Assembly (NCBI GenBank): GCA_023128035.1
Contig: JAGMES010000020.1
Coordinates: 1 to 47,778, forward strand
DNA length: 47,778 nucleotides
Direction: 5' to 3'
Origin: Halanaerobiales bacterium
Lineage (GTDB): Bacteria; Bacillota_F; Halanaerobiia; DY22613
Shown: positions 1 to 9,575 of the stretch, piece after piece
How positions within the stretch are numbered: position 1 is the stretch's first letter
Layout of the letters: every line of letters starts with the position of its first letter
Position numbers and translations under genes: made by a program
The notes under the pieces: generated by a model
Told to the model about the DNA's origin: nothing
Database searches by the model: none
Seen by the model: the letters and a program-made list of their open reading frames with translations, nothing else

Positions 1-3000
1 CAATAGTCTCACTTTTAAACAGATCAGTTGAATATTCAAAGACGCAGTTCATTTCCTCGGGAGTTTCTGTTACTGTCAAAGAAAGGTCAAATTTGGCTAC
101 ATTACCCCCTAAATTATACGTATCAATTTCTAACCCCTGGATCTCGTTCATGGAACTCTCCATATTTTGAAGAGTAAACATTACATCAAATAAGGGATTT
201 CTGCTCATATCTCTATCTAGATCTAACTGATCTACCAGCATCTCAAACTGATAATCCTGATTCTCATAAGCTTTTAAAGAATTAACTTTTACTTCTTCTA
301 AGAACTTAATAAAAGTTTTATCTCCTGATGGATAATTTCTCATAGCCAGTGTATTGACAAACATTCCAATAATATTCTCTAAATCTACATGGGACCTTCC
401 TGCAATCGGTGATCCGATTATTATATCATTCTGAGCAGAGTATTTAGACAATAAGATACTAAAGGTTGCCAATAAGGCCATATACAGGGTAGCACCATCT
501 TTAAGAATAAACTCATTTAGTTTTTCTGTTAATTCTTTGTCTAGACTAAAAGTAATTTCGTCCCCATTAAAGCTCATTATGTTTGGTCTTGGATAATCTG
601 TTGGTAAATTAAGTTTAGGAATCTCACCAGCAAACTGATCCAACCAATATTCTTCCTGTTTTCCTATCTTCTCTGATGCAAATAATTCATTCTGCCAGTT
701 AGCAAAATCCTTATACTGAATTCTTAATGGTATTAATTCTTCTTCGTTATATAGTCGGAAAAATTCATTCACTAATATAGACATTGATATACCATCGGAG
801 ATTATATGATGCATATCATATATCAATAAATGCTTTTCTTCTTCGATCTTAATCAAACCGACCCTAAATAGTGAGGCTTTACTTAAATCAAATGGTTTTA
901 TAAACTCTTTTACATATTGCTCCGCCAATTTACTTTCCCTGTCTAATTCAATATATTCAACTTTAAACTCTAGACTTTCATGAACCCTTTGTACTGGTTT
1001 GCCATCTATAAATTCAAAAGATGTTCTAAATGCTTCATGTCTCTCTATAAGTTTGTCAAAGGTTTTTTCTAACCTCTCTTTACTTAACTCTCCTTTGATT
1101 ATGACTGCTCCTGGCATATTATAGGAAGTATCTCCATCTTTCATCTGGTCTAAGACAAAGAGTCTCTTCTGGGCCGATGATACTGGATAATAGTCTTTGA
1201 CTGCCATCAGTTCTATGGCTCTAAAAATACTCATCGCCTTTTCTTTTTGATGACTATTTCTAATATAACTTGCAAGACCTTTGATGTTCGGATTCGTAAA
1301 GATTTCTGTTAACGGTACTTCCACATTCAATTCTTTAAAAATCCTTCCAATTAAAAGAATTGCTAGTAAAGACTGACCACCCAAATTAAAGAAATTATCC
1401 ATAATTCCTATCTTTTCAACGCCTAATAAATCTGACCAAACAGAGACTAATCTTCTTTCCAATTCATCAGTAGGAGGAATATATTCGCTTTTACTTATAT
1501 TGCTTAAATCCGGAGAAGGTAATGATTTACGATTAATCTTTCCGTTAACAGTCAAAGGTAATTCTTTCAATTCAACAAAGTAGGTAGGAATCATATATTC
1601 AGGCATCTTTTTCGCCAGATATTCTTTAATATCATCTAAAACCATCTCTTTTTCTAAAACTATATAGGCACATAAATATTTACCCACCGTTAAATCTTCC
1701 CGATCAATCACAACTGTTTCTTTAATGTTAGAATGTTGTAACAACTGAGCTTCGATTTCACCTGGTTCAATCCGATAACCTCTAATTTTGACCTGATGAT
1801 CTATTCTTCCGACAAATTGTATTTCTCCACAATCTAGCCATCTGGCCAAATCCCCAGTTCTATATATCCTTTGATCAGGGTTGAATGGGTTTTTCAAAAA
1901 CTTTTCTTCAGTAAGTTTTTGCTTATTTAAATATCCTCTAGTTACCCCATTACCAGCAATATATACTTCTCCCGCCACTCCAATCGGAACTGGGTGATAA
2001 TTGTTGTCCAGAATGTAAATTTGAGTATTTGTTAATGGTTTACCAATCGGAACATTTCTTCCTTCAGATTGATGACTTTTATAAATATGTGCTGAAGCCC
2101 AGATGGTTGTTTCTGTTGGTCCATAACCATTTACTATTTTTATTGCTTTATTTATTTCCAAATAATCTTCCAATACAAAATCTTTAATAGGCTCAACCCC
2201 TACCAACAGCTTATTTAAAGTTACATTTTCTCCTCTAGCCTTTAAAAGTGTAGCTAATTCTTTTAAAATTGTTGGTGGTATATAAGCAAAAGATATCGAC
2301 TCTTTACATATTAAGTTTGCCAACTTTACTACATCCAACATTTTCTGATTATCGAAGATTACTAGTCTAGCCCCCACAATGAGAGGAAGATATATTTCAT
2401 TTACACTTACATCAAAGGATATATTCGCAAGACTTAAACAATTATCTTCCGGACCAATAGTTGATGCAAACTCTTCATTCATAGCATAAAGTAAGTTAAT
2501 CACTGTTCTATGTTCGACCATTACACCTTTAGGCTGTCCAGTTGATCCAGAAGTGTATATAACATAAGCTAGATTAGATGATGATAATCCTGTTTCTCTA
2601 ATTGGTGTTATTAACCTGTTTTCAGGCAAATCAATAGCTGTAGAAATATTTAGATCCTCAAGAGCTATAAGTTCACCCTCAAATCTGATTTTATCAAAAA
2701 TCTTCCTTTGAGTTAAAGTAATATTCGCTCCACTGTCTTTTAGCATATATTTTATTCGTTCTTCTGGATAAACTGGATTAATAGGTAAGTAAGCTACACC
2801 AGCCTTTAACACTCCTAACATAGCAACGATCATTTCAAGTGAACGTTCCACAACTAATCCAACTACTTGATCTACTCTCACACCACGTTCTATTAATACT
2901 CTTGCCAAAAATTCAGCTTGGATATTTAATTCTTCATATGTTATTTGCTCATCTTTAAAACGCACTGCTATTTTATGAGGACTCTTTTCCACTTGTTCCT

Positions 3001-6000
3001 CAAATAGCTGATGTAGCGTTTTTTCTTTTGGATAGTTAGCAACTCTAGAATTAAAGTTTATTAATATTTTCTCTTTTTCTTCTTTAGGTAAAATATCAAT
3101 ATCCTTTATCAACAAATCAGAATGGTTCGCAATTTCTTCCATAACCTTAAGATAATATCTACCCAGTCGCTCAATCGTTTCCTTTTTGAAGATACCTGTT
3201 TTATAACTTATATTCAAATTAATTTCATCTTTTACTTCCTCTGCAGTGAGAACCAAATCAAATTTTGCTGTTCTTTTCTCAAGCTCATAAGGTGTAAGCT
3301 TAAGTCCTGAAATTTCCACATCATTTCTACCCATATTTTGAAGAACCAGCATGGTATCGAATAGAGGATTTCGACTCGCATCTCTTTGGATATTCAATTT
3401 ATTTACCAACTCTTCAAATTGATAATCCTGATTTTCATACGCCTTTAATGCATTCTCTTTTACCTCAATTAGGAATTCTTTAAATTTAATATCACTTTTT
3501 GGAAAGTTTCTCATTGCTAATGTATTTACAAACATACCTACTATATTTTCTAACTCTGCATAAGGTCTACCGGAAATTGGGGAACCTACTACTATATCTG
3601 CTTGGCCTGTATATTTAAATAATAATGCATTATATGCTGCCAATAACACCATGTACAAGGTTGCACCTGTATCAGACATCAGCTTACTTACTTTTTCATT
3701 GATCTTTGTACCTATTTTAAAATCTAAATAATCTCCTTCAAAGTTCTGTATGTGGGGTCTTTTGAAATCAGTTGGTATAGCAAGTTTAGGAATTTCCCCT
3801 TTAAAGAAATCCAGCCAATATTCTTCCTGTTTCTTCATAACTCCCGATTTTAAAAGGTTATTTTGCCATTTTGAAAAATCTTTGTACTGAATCTGCAGTT
3901 TCTCTAATTCATTTCCATTATAAAGTTGAGAAAACTCATACCATATGATATCATTTGTTATTCCATCTGATATAATATGGTGAATATCAAATAAAAACAG
4001 ATACTCTCCTTCTGCTAATTTAAAAAGCTCAACTCTAATAAGGGGAGCCATATTTAAATCAAAAGGTCTAATAAATTCATTTATGATTCTCTCTTCATTT
4101 CCTTTTTCCAATTCCATACATGGAATAATAAAATCTACCTCTTTATGTACCCTTTGTACTACTTCCTCGTTAACTATGTCAAAGGAAGTTCTTAAGGCTT
4201 CATGTCTTTTAACAAGATGCATAAATGCTTCTTCTACTCTTTGAACATCCAGGTCGCCCTCTATTTTCAGAATTGTTGGCATATTATAATTGGTACTATC
4301 CTTAGCAAACTGGTTTAAAGCAAACATTCTTTTTTGTGCTGAGGAAGCTTCGTAATATTCCTCTTCCAAATATTCTTCTCCTTCTCTATTTCCATCGTAA
4401 CTCATAAAGAAGTGTTTTAAATCAGTTGAGTCTTTTTTATCTAACTCTAAATTCTGATTATTCTCTACATCGCTTGATTTTTCAATTATGTATTCAGCCA
4501 TTTCTTTAATTGTTGGATATTGAAAAATATCCCTCAATGGAATATCCAGGTTAAATTCTTTATAGATTTTTCCTACTAATGCTATTGCTTTTAATGACTG
4601 ACCACCTAATTCAAAAAAATTATCATTAATCCCTATTTTGTCTATACCGATCATGTCTGTCCATATTAATACTAACTTCTCTTCAGTTATGTTAGTTGGT
4701 GGGATATATTTTCGTCCAGTTTCTATATTTCCTTTAATATCAGGCAAAGCTTTACGATCAATCTTTTTGTTAGCATTAAGTGGTAATTCGTCTAGATAAA
4801 TAAAATATGATGGTACCATATAATCTGGCAAAGTTTTTAGTAAAAATTCTCTAAGCTCTATCACATCTAAGTCACTAGTCATAACTAAATAGGCACACAG
4901 ATACTTGTCCCCAGATTCATCAGTACGATCAATAACTACTGTTTCTTTTACTTGTGGATGTTTGGTTAAAACTTGCTCAATCTCTCCTAACTCAATTCTG
5001 TAACCTCTTATTTTTACTTGATAGTCTATTCTGCCAAAGAACTCAACTACTCCATCTTCGGACCAACAACCCAGGTCACCAGTTTTATACAATCTAACCC
5101 CTTTTTCTTCAATAAAAGGATCCTCCCTAAAGGATTGAGATGTTCTTTCAGGGTTATTTAAATATCCACGCCCAACACCAACTCCAGATACCCAAATCTC
5201 ACCCTTAACCCCAATAGGGCAAAAATGCATATTCTTATCTACAATGTAAATATTGAAGTTTTGTACAGGTTTACCTATTGGAACATTGATTTTTTCAGGA
5301 GCTTTTTCCATAATATGATGGGTAATATCATCTGATGCTTCTGTTGGACCGTAAGCGTTGACCATTTTGATCTCTGGGTACCGATTAAACCATCTTTTAA
5401 CAAGATGCTGTTTTATTGCCTCACCAGTGACTAAAAGATATCTAATCAATTCTAGTTGCTGATAATTCTCCTCAAGATAATCTAACATCACAGATAGAAA
5501 AGATGGGACTACCTCTAGTATTGTAACTCTGTCAGCTATAATCCGGGCAATAAGGTTTTTAGCATCAAAGAGCAGTTCATTTTCATAAATACAAGTTTTA
5601 CCTCCAATGGTTAACGCAACAAAAAATTGCCATACAGAGATATCAAAGCAATGGGAAGAGTTTTGCGCCACAATAGAATCCTCAGTCAATTGAAGATCAT
5701 TAATCTTAGACTGAATATGATTCATCATGCCTATATGTTCTACCATAGCTCCTTTTGGTTTGCCAGTAGATCCAGATGTATAGATAACGTATGCAAGATT
5801 ATTCATATTAATTTCCAGATTCAAATCTTCATGCTTTTCACTAGTAATTTTATCCATTTCAGTGTCCAATTCAATAATTGTTCCTTCATACTCATCTACT
5901 ATTTCATCTTCTAAATATGTAGATTTAGTCAAGAGTACCTTGGCTCCAGAATCTGATAATATTCCTTTTACTCTAGATACTGGATATAAAGTATCTATTG

Positions 6001-7018
6001 GTATATAAGCTCCTCCTGCCTTCCAAACAGCTAAGATGCTCGCAACCATTTTTGGAGAACGCTCCATAAAAATACCCACGAGTTGATCACCTATAACACC
6101 TATTTTAACTAGGAGTCTAGCCAACTGATTTGAATACTCATTGATCTCTCCATAGGTAAAATTCTCTCCCTTGTATTTTAAGGCAACTCCATTAGGATTT
6201 TTCTGCGCATTCTTTTCAAAGAGTTGGTACACGGTTTGAGTATCAGAAAACTTGGCCCGGTTATCATTAAAGTCATTGATAATTTGCTTTTTTTCTTCCT
6301 CAGAGATTATTTCAACCTTTGAAATCGTCATTTCAATATTACTTAGCACAACACTTAGAAAATTTTGTATGTGGACAATTAGTCTTTTTATAATAGCTGG
6401 TTTATATAATATACAGTTATATTGTGTGTCTATCTCTATTTTTTCCTTTTGTACCTTAAAATTAAAAATTATATCTCCTTTTAATGACTTTTTCTCATGC
6501 AAATCTTCCATGAGTGCTATAACACCCATAGAAGAGCTCCATTCTTTATTTTGCAAATTTAGCAATTCTATTATCTTTTCAAAAGAAATATGACAGTTTT
6601 TTCTTACTTCATCTATTGTTCTTTTAACCTCTAAAAGATTTTCACGGAATGAACCCTCACTATTAAGGAACGTTCTTAAGACCTGTAAAACATCTACAAT
6701 TCCTGATCGTTGTTTAAAAGCTGGCATTCCTATTATGACATCTTCATTATTTGAATATTTCCATAAAACACATTTTACAGCACATATAAGTATCGTATAT
6801 ATTCCTACTTTTGAGTTATTGGCCATATTAATGATTTTTTTGGCAATATCATCTTTTAAAATATACTTGCTTGTTTCATATTTAGCTTCTTCTCGCTGAT
6901 TATAGTCAACTATAAATTTACTTGTTTCTGTCAAACCCTTTAACTTATCCATCCAATATTTTTTCTCTTCTTCATATTTACCACTAGAAATTAGTATATT
7001 CTGTAAATACTTATCCAT
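1..7018 (-). CDS. Nonribosomal peptide synthetase, half-C/A/PCP/C/A/PCP/C, C-terminus beyond the window
   Basis: Adds at least two amino acids to the polyketide chain. The frame is open from an ATG at 7018 (GGGGTG six bases upstream) to the left edge, about 2339 residues. Approximate domains: half condensation domain 1-245, with no HHxxxDG lobe; A1 250-750, with YTSGSTGKPKG, FDISVWQ and NAYGPTE; PCP1 near 805, DNFFELGGQSL; C 880-1300, with HHIISDG; A2 1320-1830, with YTSGSTGQPKG and FDVSVNE; PCP2 near 1880, DNFFNLGGQSL; and a second C with HHIISDG, cut by the edge. By hand alignment to GrsA the ten-residue specificity codes are D-I-W-E-L-T-A-D-D-K (A1) and D-V-N-Y-L-G-G-I-W-K (A2). I recognise neither. 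The acidic E and two D in A1 suggest an amine-bearing side chain (inference). No E, MT or TE domain is seen in the visible part. The full C domain ending PKS-D probably makes the first amide bond. Confidence 0.95.
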   Translation of the reverse strand, partial: MDKYLQNILISSGKYEEEKKYWMDKLKGLTETSKFIVDYNQREEAKYETSKYILKDDIAKKIINMANNSKVGIYTILICAVKCVLWKYSNNEDVIIGMPAFKQRSGIVDVLQVLRTFLNSEGSFRENLLEVKRTIDEVRKNCHISFEKIIELLNLQNKEWSSSMGVIALMEDLHEKKSLKGDIIFNFKVQKEKIEIDTQYNCILYKPAIIKRLIVHIQNFLSVVLSNIEMTISKVEIISEEEKKQIINDFNDNRAKFSDTQTVYQLFEKNAQKNPNGVALKYKGENFTYGEINEYSNQLARLLVKIGVIGDQLVGIFMERSPKMVASILAVWKAGGAYIPIDTLYPVSRVKGILSDSGAKVLLTKSTYLEDEIVDEYEGTIIELDTEMDKITSEKHEDLNLEINMNNLAYVIYTSGSTGKPKGAMVEHIGMMNHIQSKINDLQLTEDSIVAQNSSHCFDISVWQFFVALTIGGKTCIYENELLFDAKNLIARIIADRVTILEVVPSFLSVMLDYLEENYQQLELIRYLLVTGEAIKQHLVKRWFNRYPEIKMVNAYGPTEASDDITHHIMEKAPEKINVPIGKPVQNFNIYIVDKNMHFCPIGVKGEIWVSGVGVGRGYLNNPERTSQSFREDPFIEEKGVRLYKTGDLGCWSEDGVVEFFGRIDYQVKIRGYRIELGEIEQVLTKHPQVKETVVIDRTDESGDKYLCAYLVMTSDLDVIELREFLLKTLPDYMVPSYFIYLDELPLNANKKIDRKALPDIKGNIETGRKYIPPTNITEEKLVLIWTDMIGIDKIGINDNFFELGGQSLKAIALVGKIYKEFNLDIPLRDIFQYPTIKEMAEYIIEKSSDVENNQNLELDKKDSTDLKHFFMSYDGNREGEEYLEEEYYEASSAQKRMFALNQFAKDSTNYNMPTILKIEGDLDVQRVEEAFMHLVKRHEALRTSFDIVNEEVVQRVHKEVDFIIPCMELEKGNEERIINEFIRPFDLNMAPLIRVELFKLAEGEYLFLFDIHHIISDGITNDIIWYEFSQLYNGNELEKLQIQYKDFSKWQNNLLKSGVMKKQEEYWLDFFKGEIPKLAIPTDFKRPHIQNFEGDYLDFKIGTKINEKVSKLMSDTGATLYMVLLAAYNALLFKYTGQADIVVGSPISGRPYAELENIVGMFVNTLAMRNFPKSDIKFKEFLIEVKENALKAYENQDYQFEELVNKLNIQRDASRNPLFDTMLVLQNMGRNDVEISGLKLTPYELEKRTAKFDLVLTAEEVKDEINLNISYKTGIFKKETIERLGRYYLKVMEEIANHSDLLIKDIDILPKEEKEKILINFNSRVANYPKEKTLHQLFEEQVEKSPHKIAVRFKDEQITYEELNIQAEFLARVLIERGVRVDQVVGLVVERSLEMIVAMLGVLKAGVAYLPINPVYPEERIKYMLKDSGANITLTQRKIFDKIRFEGELIALEDLNISTAIDLPENRLITPIRETGLSSSNLAYVIYTSGSTGQPKGVMVEHRTVINLLYAMNEEFASTIGPEDNCLSLANISFDVSVNEIYLPLIVGARLVIFDNQKMLDVVKLANLICKESISFAYIPPTILKELATLLKARGENVTLNKLLVGVEPIKDFVLEDYLEINKAIKIVNGYGPTETTIWASAHIYKSHQSEGRNVPIGKPLTNTQIYILDNNYHPVPIGVAGEVYIAGNGVTRGYLNKQKLTEEKFLKNPFNPDQRIYRTGDLARWLDCGEIQFVGRIDHQVKIRGYRIEPGEIEAQLLQHSNIKETVVIDREDLTVGKYLCAYIVLEKEMVLDDIKEYLAKKMPEYMIPTYFVELKELPLTVNGKINRKSLPSPDLSNISKSEYIPPTDELERRLVSVWSDLLGVEKIGIMDNFFNLGGQSLLAILLIGRIFKELNVEVPLTEIFTNPNIKGLASYIRNSHQKEKAMSIFRAIELMAVKDYYPVSSAQKRLFVLDQMKDGDTSYNMPGAVIIKGELSKERLEKTFDKLIERHEAFRTSFEFIDGKPVQRVHESLEFKVEYIELDRESKLAEQYVKEFIKPFDLSKASLFRVGLIKIEEEKHLLIYDMHHIISDGISMSILVNEFFRLYNEEELIPLRIQYKDFANWQNELFASEKIGKQEEYWLDQFAGEIPKLNLPTDYPRPNIMSFNGDEITFSLDKELTEKLNEFILKDGATLYMALLATFSILLSKYSAQNDIIIGSPIAGRSHVDLENIIGMFVNTLAMRNYPSGDKTFIKFLEEVKVNSLKAYENQDYQFEMLVDQLDLDRDMSRNPLFDVMFTLQNMESSMNEIQGLEIDTYNLGGNVAKFDLSLTVTETPEEMNCVFEYSTDLFKSETI

Positions 7019-7121
7019 TTTTTACACCCCGTTTCAGTTATGGAATATTTAGGAAAAAGGTGTTCGTAATCAAAAGCTACAGGAATTGAATTATAATTCT
7101 CTGTATTAGTCCCACTCACGA

Positions 7122-7165
7122 AATAAAATATTAGAGAAAACACTTCAATTCTCTAATATTTTATT
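7122..7165 (-). terminator. Perfect AT-rich hairpin between AT and NRPS genes
   Basis: A perfect 17-bp inverted repeat (7122-7138 with 7149-7165) closes a 10-base loop, about 40 bases after the stop of the acyltransferase gene and 100 bases before the NRPS start. The stem is AT-rich and no separate T-run follows it on the minus strand. It could be a weak terminator, an mRNA-processing or stabilising hairpin, or an attenuator setting NRPS expression relative to the genes before it. The structure is seen directly; its function is inferred. Confidence 0.5.
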
Positions 7166-7206
7166 CATATGAGCTAATTATTAACACATTATTAAATTAA
7201 GTACTT

Positions 7207-8469
7207 CTATAATTCAGGTACATTAAAATCCTTCAATTCATAATACATTCCTGTCTCTTCAAATATTTGATTAAACCATTCAACTTGCTCTTTCTTTGGT
7301 AATTTTTTAGTATCAAAAACAGAACGCAACATTTCAAGAGCTTCTATCATCTGATCAACTGTTGGATCAAGGCCTTGTTTTTCAAGTTCTTCCTGCATTT
7401 TACGAATTTTTTTATGAGGTTCAATGACTCCTTTAGCATACTCTTTCTCGTCCCAATTACAGTTTGGAGTTGCAACAGCTATAGCAAGACATCTTGTGAC
7501 AACAGTAGGCACATGCTTTCTTAACTGTTCGTTCTTATACAATCTATCATATAAAATCTCGCGATCCTCTCTTTGACCATAACAAAAAGCATCAATATTA
7601 GAAGTATTTGCCTTAACTAAATTACAAAGAACATTTTTTGGTCCCATTTCAATTGCCAAGGTTACTCCATATTTTTCTAAAAATTTCATAGTTTCCTGCC
7701 ATCTTACAGGCCTTACCAAATGAAGTGCTAGATTATTTCGAATATTCTCACTGTCACCATAAGGAGCAGCATGTACATTTGATATTACTGCGTTCCTAAA
7801 AGGATAAAAATTATATTCTTGAAGATGTAACTGGAGTTTTTCTGAAGCTTCTTTCATCAATAAAGTGTGAACGGGAGCACTCGTGATCAATGGTGTAATT
7901 TGTCCACCTAAGTCAAGAACTCTTTCCTCAAGAATTTCAACAGATTTTTGATGACCTGCAACTGCAACTTGTAAAGGAGAATTATAGCAATTTATGGTAA
8001 CAAAGTTTTCGCTAGTAGAAATTTTTTTACACTCTTCCGCTACAATATTGCTGTCAAGATCATCAATAATAGTCATTGCACCAACATCACTATCCACAAC
8101 TTTTTTGGTTAGTTTTCCTCTTTCTACTAAAATTTTTAGTGCATCTGAAAACTTTATAGCTCCTGCACTAACTAATGCAGAATATTCACCCATACTGTGA
8201 CCAGCACAAAAATGAGGAGCAATACCTATTTCCTTCATATATACCCTGTGAGCGACTGTACTAACTGTCAGAAGAGCCAACTGCATATTTTCCATTTTTG
8301 AAAGTTGGCCCAATGGTCCTTCAAAACACAACTTTGCAATATCAAAGCCTAGAATATCATTGGCTTCTTCAAAAGTCTGTCTGGCTACCTCATGCTCATC
8401 ATAAAAAGATTTGGCCATTCCAACATACTGGGCACCTTGACCCGTAAATAAAAATGCTATTTTTTCCAC
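7207..8469 (-). CDS. Stand-alone trans-acting malonyl-type acyltransferase with C-terminal extension
   Basis: Transfers extender units to the ACP domains of the AT-less PKS modules. Residues 1-290 are a FabD-like AT: FTGQGAQ near the N-terminus, the nucleophile motif GHSMGEYSA near residue 95, the carboxylate-binding Arg in LVERG, and the catalytic His in APVHTLLM. The remaining ~130 residues are an extension (TRCLAIAVATPNCNW onward) not needed in plain FabD, which is about 300 residues long. The start is GTG with GAGAGGTG upstream. Its position, 17 bases after the FkbH-like gene and before the NRPS, marks it as the AT of this cluster. It is the only AT visible, so it may have to handle both malonyl and the ACP-bound hydroxymalonyl unit (inference). 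A housekeeping fabD is unlikely given the extension and context. Confidence 0.93.
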   Translation of the reverse strand: MEKIAFLFTGQGAQYVGMAKSFYDEHEVARQTFEEANDILGFDIAKLCFEGPLGQLSKMENMQLALLTVSTVAHRVYMKEIGIAPHFCAGHSMGEYSALVSAGAIKFSDALKILVERGKLTKKVVDSDVGAMTIIDDLDSNIVAEECKKISTSENFVTINCYNSPLQVAVAGHQKSVEILEERVLDLGGQITPLITSAPVHTLLMKEASEKLQLHLQEYNFYPFRNAVISNVHAAPYGDSENIRNNLALHLVRPVRWQETMKFLEKYGVTLAIEMGPKNVLCNLVKANTSNIDAFCYGQREDREILYDRLYKNEQLRKHVPTVVTRCLAIAVATPNCNWDEKEYAKGVIEPHKKIRKMQEELEKQGLDPTVDQMIEALEMLRSVFDTKKLPKKEQVEWFNQIFEETGMYYELKDFNVPEL

Positions 8470-8486
8470 CGAGATACACCTCTCTA

Positions 8487-9557
8487 CTATGATATTTTAG
8501 ATAAATTACTCGTTGTTATAATATCTTCATCTGTTCTTAATTCTACATAATCAGGAAATTCTTGTACTTGAGAAAGATCATTTTCAAATATAATCTTATT
8601 TCCATCCTCCATTATTTCCTTAAAACCTGCGAACTTATAAGTAATAAGCATCATCCTGTTTCGATCAGTCTTGACAAATTCAGCTCTAACCTTAACATTA
8701 TTCTTCTTAGCTATTTGGAGAATGAAATTTAGTAATATCGAACCAACACCTCTTGACATGACTCGACAAGACATAAGTAATAGTTTTATTGTCCAGACAT
8801 CTTCTTCACATTCAATAAGAGTAAGACCAATTTTCCCATAAGTTCCATATCTATCATCAAGTCCAGCAATAAATATTTTCACATTTTCAGATTGTCTCAA
8901 TTCATCTAACTCTTCATAAGAATATGTATAACCTGTTGTATTTAACTGATGTGTTCTTACTGTTAATTCTTCTGCTCGTTGCAGGTCATCCTCTTGAATT
9001 CGATTAATATCGAGAACCATACCTAAAGATCCAAGAAATTCTTCATTTGGACCAGAAAATTCACTTTCGGATTTATTACGCTCAATATCACTCATATACA
9101 TTTTTCTGCGTTTTTTTGAATCTTTAGTAATAAATCGTGGATTCATTTCAGGCATATCAAGTAATCCACTCAAATCTAATGCATCTATACATAAGACTTC
9201 AGAATGGGCAAAGTTGACTTCTTCCCTTTCAAATGATTGATCATCTATAAATGCCAGGGTATCTATACCAATATTAATACTTTCTGCTATTTTCTTTACT
9301 GACTCAGATTTAGGATTCCAGTTAATCTGAGGATACAAGAAATACTCAGTCAATCCAAGCTCCTCTAGTTTATTCATGGCGACTGAATGTTCGTTTTTAC
9401 TTGATATGGATTGGAGAATTCCTCTGTCATCCAATTTTTTTATAATATCAACGATTCCATCCCTTAGAGCAACTTCTTTATCTTCAAGTATAACCCCTTT
9501 CCAAACTGTATTGTCTAAATCCCAAACGACACATTTTATCTTTATTTCTTTTTTCAT
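8487..9557 (-). CDS. FkbH-like HAD-family glyceryl-ACP synthase
   Basis: In FkbH-type pathways this enzyme dephosphorylates 1,3-bisphosphoglycerate and attaches the glyceryl group to a dedicated ACP. Visible are the HAD motif VVWDLDNTVWKG at the N-terminus (first Asp is the nucleophile), the second HAD region LAFIDDQSFEREEV near residue 105, and a C-terminal GNAT-like part (residues ~190-340, LLMSCRVMSRGVG). The 356-residue length fits the family. The ATG has AAAGGAGG upstream, and the gene is 18 bases after the acyl-CoA dehydrogenase. With the next three upstream genes it forms the standard methoxymalonyl/hydroxymalonyl-ACP cassette, with zwittermicin and FK520-type pathways as the known parallels. 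Confidence 0.93.
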   Translation of the reverse strand: MKKEIKIKCVVWDLDNTVWKGVILEDKEVALRDGIVDIIKKLDDRGILQSISSKNEHSVAMNKLEELGLTEYFLYPQINWNPKSESVKKIAESINIGIDTLAFIDDQSFEREEVNFAHSEVLCIDALDLSGLLDMPEMNPRFITKDSKKRRKMYMSDIERNKSESEFSGPNEEFLGSLGMVLDINRIQEDDLQRAEELTVRTHQLNTTGYTYSYEELDELRQSENVKIFIAGLDDRYGTYGKIGLTLIECEEDVWTIKLLLMSCRVMSRGVGSILLNFILQIAKKNNVKVRAEFVKTDRNRMMLITYKFAGFKEIMEDGNKIIFENDLSQVQEFPDYVELRTDEDIITTSNLSKIS

Positions 9558-9575
9558 ATAAAATATCCTCCTTTA

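Noticed and set aside
3122..6593. Plus-strand open frames inside the NRPS region, and similar ones opposite the PKS genes
   Set aside because: They lie antisense to coherent domain-bearing minus-strand genes, lack ribosome-binding sites and show no protein family features. They are by-products of AT-rich coding sequence.
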